From Planctomycetaceae bacterium (lineage in GTDB: Bacteria; Planctomycetota; Planctomycetia; Planctomycetales; Planctomycetaceae): a stretch of DNA of 55,891 bases. Positions 34,890-42,532 of this stretch are shown here, piece by piece. The stretch is taken from positions 1-55,891 of the forward strand of contig PBOJ01000067.1 of NCBI GenBank assembly GCA_002724315.1. The letters are read 5' to 3'. The position numbers and the translations under genes were made by a program. The notes under the pieces were generated by a model. The model saw nothing but the letters and a program-made list of their open reading frames with translations. It did no database searches and was not told the DNA's origin. Positions within the stretch are counted from its first letter, which is position 1, and each line of letters starts with the position of its first letter.

Positions 34890-36175
34890 TCCGAGAGCTC
34901 CCATCCCTTGCGATAGTCCTTGCGAAGGAGATCGTTGGCCGCCTTGTGGTTGGTGACCTTCATCTTCTTCGGGTCGTACTCGATGGTCTCACCGACCCGA
35001 TAGGCCACGTTGCCCAGCAACACGATCTCGGTGAATGGCCCCGCATAGCCAAAGTGGCTCCCGGTGGGGCTGCCGGTCTTGGCGGCATGGATCCACTGCT
35101 GGTGATGCCCGGGCGAATCGGGCAGGTATGGCTTGGGCGGCTGAAAGTCCTTGAACTGTTCCTTGGGCAGCAACTGCGGCATCCCGCCGTGGGCGATGGC
35201 AATCCGTCCTTTCTCACCGATGAACAACGACCCGTTCATCGGCAGTTCCCGGGCGACCGGCTCGGATGGCCTGGCCGTCCCCTCGTACCAGAACACGTCC
35301 ACCGGCGGCATCTTGCCCCTCTGCCCGAACTCGAATTTGGTGATCATCCACGTCGGCCCACTCTGAGAATTCGGCCGTGGTCCCATCGACGACACACGGA
35401 CCTTGCCACCCAGTTTCAGGCCCCAGAAACTGGGATCCATCAGATGGATGGCCATGTCACCAATCGCACCGCATCCGAAATCCCACCAGCCTCGCCAACG
35501 AAATGGAACAAAGGCCGGGTGATACTCTCGCCGAGGTGCCGGTCCCAGCCACAGGTCCCACGAAAGGTTCGCGGGCGTTTTGGGGCGATCGGTCGGAACA
35601 GCAACCCCCTGCGGCCAGAATCGTCCCGGACGATCAGTGATGATATGGGCCTCGCGGATCGGCCCAACCGCGTCGGTTTCGAGCAGTTCCACCAGCCGAA
35701 GGTAACCAGGGTGTTCGTGGTTTTGTGTCCCCATCTGCGTAGCAACCTTTTGCCTGGCCGCTTCCCGGGCCAACAGACGGGCCTCCTGAACCGTGTGTGT
35801 CAGCGGCTTCTCGCAGTAGACATGCAGTCCTCGACGCAGGGCACGCATCGACGCGACGGCATGGTGATGGTCCGGAGTGGCCACCACCACGGCATCCAGA
35901 TCCTTGCGTTCCAGCAGCCTGCGGTAGTCGGCGTAGATCTCGGCCCTGGGGTGCTTTTTCTTCGCCGCGCCCAGCCTCTGCGAATCCACATCACACAACG
36001 CCACGATATTCTCTCCGGCGACTGCGGCCAGATCGCTCGCCCCACGGCCGCCAACACCGATCGCCCCGATGTTCAACCGTTCATTGGCCCCGAACACGGC
36101 CGACGAGACCAGCGTCGGAGCGACCAGCGCCCCGGCCCCGGCGCCCGCCAGGAATTCCCGTCGTCGGATCGTCAT
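34886..36175 (-). CDS. Gfo/Idh/MocA oxidoreductase with Tat leader
   Basis: This protein has 429 residues when started with ATG at 36175, since GGGAG lies 7 bases upstream; a GTG one codon earlier also reads through. The leader is RRREFLAGAGAGALVAPTL (Tat-type). GAIGVGGRG is the NAD(P)-binding motif, ALCDVDSQR the end of the second Rossmann strand, ATPDHHHAV the nicotinamide region, and CEKPLTHT the catalytic Lys-containing EKP motif. The C-terminal alpha/beta domain includes DFGCGAIGDMAIHLMDPSFW, a frequent planctomycete variant. It probably oxidises or epimerises a sugar in the periplasm. It heads a translationally coupled operon with the amidohydrolase and FG-GAP genes. Confidence 0.9.
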   Translation of the reverse strand: MTIRRREFLAGAGAGALVAPTLVSSAVFGANERLNIGAIGVGGRGASDLAAVAGENIVALCDVDSQRLGAAKKKHPRAEIYADYRRLLERKDLDAVVVATPDHHHAVASMRALRRGLHVYCEKPLTHTVQEARLLAREAARQKVATQMGTQNHEHPGYLRLVELLETDAVGPIREAHIITDRPGRFWPQGVAVPTDRPKTPANLSWDLWLGPAPRREYHPAFVPFRWRGWWDFGCGAIGDMAIHLMDPSFWGLKLGGKVRVSSMGPRPNSQSGPTWMITKFEFGQRGKMPPVDVFWYEGTARPSEPVARELPMNGSLFIGEKGRIAIAHGGMPQLLPKEQFKDFQPPKPYLPDSPGHHQQWIHAAKTGSPTGSHFGYAGPFTEIVLLGNVAYRVGETIEYDPKKMKVTNHKAANDLLRKDYRKGWELSE

Positions 36176-36343
36176 CACCGCTCTCCCGCCGGGTTTCCCC
36201 GGGCCATCTCAACCACAGAACGTTTCCGCAACCGATCATATCGCCGTCCGGGGCGACCTCACAACACGTCGCCCCCTTCCCTGGCTTGGCGTCATCGGCC
36301 CCGGTGAGGATGATGGCTGGACAAGTCTCGATGGAGCCAACCG

Positions 36344-37279
36344 GTGAACCGTACGCTTTCCACCCTCGCCCTGCTCTCCGCCCTGTCTCTGGCCCCCGTG
36401 TCGTCCTTCGCAGGAGTAAAGATCCTGCCACTGTGGCCTGGCATCCCACCCGGCTCCGGCGGGATCACCGAAAAGGAAAAGGTCGTCGAGCGAGGCAACG
36501 GCAAAACCGTCATCGACCGCAGCATCCACGATGTGCACCGCCCCACGCTGACGGTTCACCTTCCGGACAAGCGAACCACTCGCCCCCTGTCTGCCCTGGT
36601 CATCTGTCCCGGTGGAGGATTGACCCGCGTGGTGATCGACAAGGAAGGCAACGACCTGGCCCGACTCCTGGCCCCTCACGGCGTCATCGGCGTTGTGCTG
36701 AAATTTCGTACTGCCAAGACCACCACTCACTTCTATGGCATGGAAGCGATGGAGGCCGACGTAAAACGGGCAATCCGCACGGTCCGGGCCAAGGCCGGCG
36801 AGTGGAACATCGATCCCAAGCGTGTTGGAGTGTTCGGATTCTCTGCCGGAGGAATTCTTGCCGCCACGGCAGCCACCCGCTGCAAACCCGGAGACCCGTC
36901 CCATCCCGACTTCTTCGCCGCGGCCTACCCTCTCCTGACCATGAAGACTGAAGTGGCCGGACGGAAATACCAGCAACTGCTCTTTGGCCCCAAGCCCACG
37001 GCCGCACAGTTGAAAAACTACTCGAGCGACCGCAACGTCAACGCCCACACGCCACCGTGTTTTCTGGCCCACGCTCGTGATGATCGGGCCGTGCTCGTGA
37101 CCAACACCGAATTGTTTGCTGCGGCCTGCCGCAAGACCGGGGTATCCTGCACCACGTTCATCCGCGATAAAGGAGGACATGGATACGGGGTCCGCGACTT
37201 CGGCAAACCGATAAACAAGTGGCCGCTCGCCTTCGTGGACTGGCTGATCCAACGCAAGCTCGCCACACCAGCCCCTTGA
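36344..37279 (+). CDS. exported alpha/beta-hydrolase (acetylxylan-esterase/BD-FAE-like)
   Basis: This 311-residue protein begins with GTG at 36344, with GGAG 7 bases upstream, and a Sec signal peptide (STLALLSALSLAPVSSFAG). The oxyanion region reads ALVICPGGGLTRVV (about residues 85-97). The nucleophile is Ser167 in GFSAGG. HARDDRAV provides Asp246 or Asp247, and DKGGHGYG provides His279. The layout and length match esterases that remove acetyl or feruloyl groups from polysaccharides. It starts an operon with a DUF1549/1553 gene (2 bases after its stop) and a DUF1501 gene, so carbohydrate de-esterification may be linked to that system. Confidence 0.87.
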   Translation: MNRTLSTLALLSALSLAPVSSFAGVKILPLWPGIPPGSGGITEKEKVVERGNGKTVIDRSIHDVHRPTLTVHLPDKRTTRPLSALVICPGGGLTRVVIDKEGNDLARLLAPHGVIGVVLKFRTAKTTTHFYGMEAMEADVKRAIRTVRAKAGEWNIDPKRVGVFGFSAGGILAATAATRCKPGDPSHPDFFAAAYPLLTMKTEVAGRKYQQLLFGPKPTAAQLKNYSSDRNVNAHTPPCFLAHARDDRAVLVTNTELFAAACRKTGVSCTTFIRDKGGHGYGVRDFGKPINKWPLAFVDWLIQRKLATPAP

Positions 37280-37281
37280 TT

Positions 37282-39798
37282 ATGCACCACCTCCACCACC
37301 ACCTGTTGCTTGCCCTGTTGATCAGCAGCCTGTCGACTCCGGTCACCGCTGCCGACAAGGCCCAGACCACGATACGGTTCAGTCGCGACATCCTTCCGCT
37401 GCTGGCCAGGAAGTGTTTCGCCTGCCACGGCCCGGCCGACCAGGAATCCGGACTGGCCCTGCACCTGAGAAAGCGGGCCATCGGAAAGACCGACTCGGAC
37501 CACCGCGCCATCGTTCCCGGCCACCCGACCCAAAGCCAGTTGCTCGCAAGAGTCCGCTCCACCGACCCTTCCATTCGGATGCCACACGACGGACCTCCAC
37601 TGACCCGGGACGAGATCCGTCGGCTTGAAACATGGATCGCCCAGGGAGCTCGCTACGAGAAGCATTGGTCCTTCGTCCCACCACGCCGAGTCCGCCCCCC
37701 GGCAGCTCATTCAATCCGGAATGTCCGTTCACCGATTGACCGCTTCGTGCTCGCCCGACTTCAACCGCGGAACCTGGACCTCTCACCCGAAGCCGACCCA
37801 CACACGCTCGTCCGCCGGCTCTCACTGGACCTCGTCGGACTGCTACCTTCTCGCCGACAGATCGAGCGTTTCGCAGCCAACCCGACAGATGTCGCCTACG
37901 AACAACTGGTCGACGAACTGCTCGCCTCACCACACTTTGGTGAACGCTGGGGACGCCACTGGCTCGACCTGGCCCGTTATGCTGACAGCTTCGGCTACGA
38001 ACGCGACGACGTGCGCCCCAACGCCTGGAGGTATCGCGACTGGGTCATCAACTCGATCAACCGCAACCAGCCCTACGACCGGTTCATCATCGAACAACTC
38101 GCCGGCGACCTGCTGCCCAAGGCGACCATCTCACAGAAACTCGCCACCGGGCTGCATCGAATGAACATCAAGAACAACGAATCCGGCATCAACAAGGAGG
38201 ATTACCGCAACCGGGAAACGGTCGACCGGGTGAACACCACAGCCACCTCGATCTTGGGCCTGACTCTTGGCTGCGCGCAATGTCATTCTCACAAGTACGA
38301 CCCGATCCCCCAGCAGGACTTCTACGCCTTTTACGCGTTCTTCAACAACGTCGAAGAGAAGAACATCGACATCGCTGGTTCGGACAAAGACCGAGCTCGG
38401 TACCAGTCGGCCCTCGCCGACGTCAAACAGCGACAGGCCACGCTCAAGACACGTCGAGACACGATCGCCGCGATGAGAAAACATGCCGACCTGATCGCGT
38501 GGCAGAAGTCCCTGGGCAACAAGACCTCCAGCATCTCCGATCAACTCGGGCGACTGGCACTCTCGCCTGAACTGCAGGACCTGCTCGCCCAACCGGCCAC
38601 CGACTTCTCGCCGGAACAGGTGAAGATCGCCAAGGCCTTCTGGAAGACACTCGCCGGACGCCACGATGACACCGGGCAGGCCATGGCACAGATCAGCGTC
38701 CAGAAGCGGCACCTGCCCAAGCCATACGTGATGACGATTGCTGAACGGACCCAGGGCCGCCGATCCGCTCATGTGCTGCTCCGCGGGGATTTCAAACAGA
38801 AAGGCAAGGCAGTCCAGCCCGCCACCCCATCGGCTCTTCCGCCGCTGTCCCCCCGAAACCAGACGGCCGACCGACTGGACCTCGCTCGCTGGCTGGTTGG
38901 CGACGGCAATCCACTCTCGGCTCGCGTTGCCGTCAACCATGCCTGGGCCCACCTGTTTGGACGTGGCCTGGTCGTCACTCGCGACGATTTCGGCAGCCAG
39001 GGGGCCCCCCCCACTCACCCGGACCTGCTCGACTGGCTCGCCGTCGAGTTCACTGACAGCGGCTGGGACCGCAAGGCTCTGATCAAGCGGATCGTCACTT
39101 CCACGACCTATCGCCAATCATCCATCCGCAGCACCGGACTGGCCTCGTCGGACCCCGACAACCTGTGGCTGGCCCGCCAGAGCCGTTTTCGAGTCGAGGC
39201 CGAAATCGTCCGCGACCTGTTCCTGGATGCTGCCGGCCTGCTGCACGCAGCAGTCGGCGGAGCCACGATTCATCCGTACAAGCCGGAAGGCACCGAGGAC
39301 CTCGCCTACAAGTACAAGACCCGCTGGATCGTCTCGAACCGACCGGACCGCTACCGCCGCGGGATGTACATCCTGTTCAAACGCACCAACCCCTATCCCA
39401 GCCTGATGATCTTCGACAGCCCGGGAAGCAATGTCTGCCTGGCCGAGCGAAACCGGTCGAACACCCCACTCCAGGCCCTGACCACTCTCAACGACCCGGT
39501 CTTCTTCGAATGTGCACAGGCGCTGGGCCGTCGACTGGCCTCCCTGGACTCCACGACCGATTCCCGCCTCCAGCAGGCGGCCCTGACCTCACTCTCGCGT
39601 CCCCTGGCCACCGATGAACTCGTTGTCCTGCGACAACTTCACACCGAGGAAGTTGCCTGGTATCGCCAACACACCCAGGAAGCCAGCCGCGTCGTTGGCG
39701 CCTTCGCGGCCCCCGACACACCCACTCACCGTACGGCCGCCTGGATTGGCGTCGCCCGCACCCTGCTGAACCTCGACGAATTTCTGACCCGCGACTGA
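37282..39798 (+). CDS. DUF1549/DUF1553 protein with N-terminal cytochrome-c-like (PSCyt1) domain
   Basis: This protein has 838 residues from ATG 37282, two bases after the esterase stop, with a His-rich start and a signal peptide (HHLLLALLISSLSTPVTAA). The PSCyt1 haem motif CFACH (Cys45, Cys48, His49) lies in DILPLLARKCFACHG. DUF1549 (about residues 150-370) contains FGERWGRHWLDLARYADSFG, GLTLGCAQCHSHKYDPIPQ (a second CXXCH) and DFYAFYAFFNN. A variable linker follows (about 390-530). DUF1553 (about 545-800) includes RVAVNHAWAHLFGRGLV and CLAERNRSNTPLQALTTLNDP. It is probably a periplasmic haem protein that works with the DUF1501 protein encoded next. The family's reaction is not established. 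Confidence 0.92.
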   Translation: MHHLHHHLLLALLISSLSTPVTAADKAQTTIRFSRDILPLLARKCFACHGPADQESGLALHLRKRAIGKTDSDHRAIVPGHPTQSQLLARVRSTDPSIRMPHDGPPLTRDEIRRLETWIAQGARYEKHWSFVPPRRVRPPAAHSIRNVRSPIDRFVLARLQPRNLDLSPEADPHTLVRRLSLDLVGLLPSRRQIERFAANPTDVAYEQLVDELLASPHFGERWGRHWLDLARYADSFGYERDDVRPNAWRYRDWVINSINRNQPYDRFIIEQLAGDLLPKATISQKLATGLHRMNIKNNESGINKEDYRNRETVDRVNTTATSILGLTLGCAQCHSHKYDPIPQQDFYAFYAFFNNVEEKNIDIAGSDKDRARYQSALADVKQRQATLKTRRDTIAAMRKHADLIAWQKSLGNKTSSISDQLGRLALSPELQDLLAQPATDFSPEQVKIAKAFWKTLAGRHDDTGQAMAQISVQKRHLPKPYVMTIAERTQGRRSAHVLLRGDFKQKGKAVQPATPSALPPLSPRNQTADRLDLARWLVGDGNPLSARVAVNHAWAHLFGRGLVVTRDDFGSQGAPPTHPDLLDWLAVEFTDSGWDRKALIKRIVTSTTYRQSSIRSTGLASSDPDNLWLARQSRFRVEAEIVRDLFLDAAGLLHAAVGGATIHPYKPEGTEDLAYKYKTRWIVSNRPDRYRRGMYILFKRTNPYPSLMIFDSPGSNVCLAERNRSNTPLQALTTLNDPVFFECAQALGRRLASLDSTTDSRLQQAALTSLSRPLATDELVVLRQLHTEEVAWYRQHTQEASRVVGAFAAPDTPTHRTAAWIGVARTLLNLDEFLTRD

Positions 39799-39827
39799 TC
39801 GTCGCCACACAACCCGCATTGGCCCCC

Positions 39828-41264
39828 ATGACAGCAACTCGTCCTGCACTTCCATCGCCGGAAGCCACTCGCCGCGAATTCCTGGCCAGTTCGGCCAGCG
39901 GTCTTGGCGGAGTCGCCCTCGCCTCGCTTCTGGCCGCCGACAACCCGGCCGCGGTGACCCCGGCCCATTTTGCTCCGACAGCCAAGCGGTGCATCTTCTT
40001 CTTCATGGCCGGAGGCCCCAGCCACGTCGACCTCTTCGACCCCAAGCCCATTCTCAACAACCGTGACGGCCAGAAGATGCCTGACTCGTTGCTTGGGGCC
40101 ACGGAGTTTGCCTTCATCAAGAAGAACAAGGCCGTGCTCAAGGGATCACCGGCCAAGTTTCGCGCCCGTGGCGAATGTGGCATCGAGTACTCGAACATGC
40201 TCGGCCAGATCGGTGACCGGGCTGACGACATCGCGCTGATCCGCACCGTGCACGGCGAACAATTCAACCACCACCCCGGCCAGTTGCTTCTCAGTTGTGG
40301 CAAGGCCGAGATGGGCCGTCCGTCGATCGGTGCCTGGCTCACCTACGGGCTGGGAACCGAATCGGACAACCTCCCCGGCTACGTCGTGCTGGCCGCCGGC
40401 CGGGGAGCCAGCGGAGGATCCTCGAATTGGACCAGCGGCTTCCTGCCCTCCACCTACCAGGGTGTTCCCTTCCGTGGCCAGGGCGACCCGATCCTGTACC
40501 TTTCCAACCCTCCGGGCATCGCCCGCCCCAGTCAGCGTCGCACCCTGGATGCCCTGGGCCGGCTCAACGCCATCCGTTACCGCGACGTCCGTGACCCCGA
40601 AATCGCCAGCCGCATCGCCCAGTACGAACTCGCCTTCCGCATGCAGTCGGCCGCACCCGAACTGACGGACCTCTCGGGCGAGACCCGTCACACCCTGAGA
40701 GCCTACGGGGTCAATCGCCCGACCCCTCGGCCAACTGCCGCCATGCAGTCCGGCGACACCTACCATCGTTTCTCCGTCAACTGCCTGCTGGCCCGGCGTC
40801 TTGTCGAACGCGGCGTCCGGTTCATCAACATCGTCCACGCCTCGTGGGACCAGCACGGCAAGCTGGCCCATGACCTCGACTGGAACTGCCGAATGGCTGA
40901 CCAGCCGATCGCGGCCCTGATCGACGATCTCAAGCAACGGGGACTGTTCGATGAGACACTGGTGGTCTGGGCCAGCGAATTCGGCCGCACCCCGCTGGGC
41001 CAGGGAAACGACGGCCGCGACCATCACCCCAACGCCTTCAGCGTCTGGATGGCCGGCGGGGGCGTGAAAGGGGGCACCGTCTACGGAACCACCGACGAAC
41101 TCGGATGGGCCCCGGCCGAGAACCCCGTCCACGTCAACGATTTCCAGGCCACGCTCCTGAGACTGTTCGGACTCGACCACGAACGCCTGACGGTCAATCA
41201 CCGCGGGCTGGGCGTCCGGCTGACCAACCTGGGCGGCAACGTGATCGAAGACGTGATCGCCTGA
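39828..41264 (+). CDS. DUF1501 protein (operon with esterase and DUF1549/1553)
   Basis: This DUF1501 protein has 478 residues when started at 39828; an ATG at 39819 would add three. TRREFLASSASGLGGVALAS is a Tat leader. Family segments include IFFFMAGGPSHVDLFDPKP, VRFINIVHASWDQHGKLAHD, DETLVVWASEFGRTPLGQ and GRDHHPNAFSVWMAGGGVKGG. It is the member of the four in this window that best matches the textbook family form, with WDQHG and FGRTP flanking the presumed metal centre. The gene follows the DUF1549/1553 gene by 29 bases and converges on an oxidoreductase gene 13 bases away. Confidence 0.93.
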   Translation: MTATRPALPSPEATRREFLASSASGLGGVALASLLAADNPAAVTPAHFAPTAKRCIFFFMAGGPSHVDLFDPKPILNNRDGQKMPDSLLGATEFAFIKKNKAVLKGSPAKFRARGECGIEYSNMLGQIGDRADDIALIRTVHGEQFNHHPGQLLLSCGKAEMGRPSIGAWLTYGLGTESDNLPGYVVLAAGRGASGGSSNWTSGFLPSTYQGVPFRGQGDPILYLSNPPGIARPSQRRTLDALGRLNAIRYRDVRDPEIASRIAQYELAFRMQSAAPELTDLSGETRHTLRAYGVNRPTPRPTAAMQSGDTYHRFSVNCLLARRLVERGVRFINIVHASWDQHGKLAHDLDWNCRMADQPIAALIDDLKQRGLFDETLVVWASEFGRTPLGQGNDGRDHHPNAFSVWMAGGGVKGGTVYGTTDELGWAPAENPVHVNDFQATLLRLFGLDHERLTVNHRGLGVRLTNLGGNVIEDVIA

Positions 41265-41277
41265 CCCGCGACCCCGG

Positions 41278-42360
41278 TCACGCGTCGTAACCGCTGGCCT
41301 TCAGCACTGCCTCGTGCACAGCCAGCTCGTGATCCAGGCCGTAGTCGTCCTCTTTCTCGCCACGCACCACGGCAGCCAGATCGAGGAACGCGCTGATGAA
41401 GATCCCCGGTCCTTTCTCCAGCGTGATGTCCTGGTATCCCTTCTTGTACCCGTCGTGGGTCCGCTCGAGAGCCAGCCGGAAGGTGTTGCCACCAAGCGGG
41501 CGGAGGTCAAACGTGCCGAACTCACCGCAGACGGTGAACTGACGACGACGGAACCCCTCGTACTCAATCAACGCACTACGAATCGAAGCAATCGCCTCGG
41601 GGTAGTCAAAGACGGCCAACTGGTTGTCCTGCAGCGGATCCTTCTTGGGGTGAGTCTTCCGGCCATACGGGGTGACCTTTTTCGGAGGACCGAGCACTCG
41701 CACCATCGCGTCGATCACGTGACAGCCGATTTCGAACATCGAGCCGCCGGAGAACCGCGACAGGTTCTTGCGGGTGGAGTCGCCGACCTTCTTGCTCATC
41801 ACCGCGTGAACTTCAAACACGTCCCCCAGCATCCCGTCGGCCACGGCCTTGTAGCACCACTGGAACGCGGTGTGATAACGGTAAATGTAGCCCATCTGCA
41901 GGTGACGCTTCTTCTTCTTCACCTTCTTGAGCAACCTGGCGAAGTCCTTGAGATTTTCCCCGGCCGGCTTGTCCAGGTGAATATGCATACCCGCGTCAAT
42001 GCACCGGTTGGCCGTTGGCAACAGGTCCTGAACCTCGGTCTCGACCACCACCGCCTGCAGCCCCTTGGTGTTGAGCAACTGCTCCTCGGTGATCACCTTC
42101 ACACCCTGGTACTCGCCACCGATCGCCTTCCGCCTCGCAGGATCGTTCTCGACGATGCCAACCAGTTCGAAATCATCGGTAACCTGTTTGAGCTGTGCGA
42201 ACACACCTCGAGCATGTGCGTGACCGGTACCGATCTGTCCGATCTTGATCTTCGGCTTTTTCGCCTTGGCCACCCGGGCGGCCCGAGATGTTCCGGCGGC
42301 CAATGAAACTCCAGCAGCAGCCGAACCAGCCAAAAACGTGCGTCGATCTACCGATGTCAT
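41278..42360 (-). CDS. Gfo/Idh/MocA oxidoreductase with Tat leader
   Basis: This 360-residue protein starts at 42360 with the leader DRRTFLAGSAAAGVSLAAG. The NAD-binding motif GQIGTGHAHARG is a variant with GTGHAHARG, where many relatives carry GxGxxG followed by a hydrophobic residue. HLDKPAGENLKDFARLL takes the place of EKPL: Lys is kept, but Asp stands where Glu is usual. FEIGCHVIDAMVRVLGPP is the conserved substrate-side His motif. An oxidoreductase acting on sugars or inositols is likely. It is a single gene, convergent with DUF1501 and divergent from the SGNH fusion gene. Confidence 0.88.
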   Translation of the reverse strand: MTSVDRRTFLAGSAAAGVSLAAGTSRAARVAKAKKPKIKIGQIGTGHAHARGVFAQLKQVTDDFELVGIVENDPARRKAIGGEYQGVKVITEEQLLNTKGLQAVVVETEVQDLLPTANRCIDAGMHIHLDKPAGENLKDFARLLKKVKKKKRHLQMGYIYRYHTAFQWCYKAVADGMLGDVFEVHAVMSKKVGDSTRKNLSRFSGGSMFEIGCHVIDAMVRVLGPPKKVTPYGRKTHPKKDPLQDNQLAVFDYPEAIASIRSALIEYEGFRRRQFTVCGEFGTFDLRPLGGNTFRLALERTHDGYKKGYQDITLEKGPGIFISAFLDLAAVVRGEKEDDYGLDHELAVHEAVLKASGYDA

Positions 42361-42478
42361 GGTGAAAGTCCTCGGGGCCAGAAAGAGCTTTTCGCATCGC
42401 GATTAACATACCCGAATGAGCAAGAAGCCTGTAGCGCACGAATAATAAAGCCTTGATGGCGTCCTCGGCCCACCCGAC

Positions 42479-42484
42479 TACAAT
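42479..42484 (+). promoter_or_regulatory. candidate -10 element upstream of the SGNH fusion gene
   Basis: TACAAT lies 48 bases before the ATG at 42533 in the 172-base divergent region. TTGATG is found further upstream but 20 bases away, longer than the usual 16-18, so the -35 element is doubtful. Confidence 0.25.
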
Positions 42485-42532
42485 GGCCGTTCATCTACCG
42501 AGGCGACCGTACCCTTCCAGAGACCACATTCC

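Noticed and set aside
34790-36307. A 505-codon open frame on the plus strand
   Set aside because: It mirrors the Gfo/Idh/MocA oxidoreductase, which has strong motifs and a good ribosome site.
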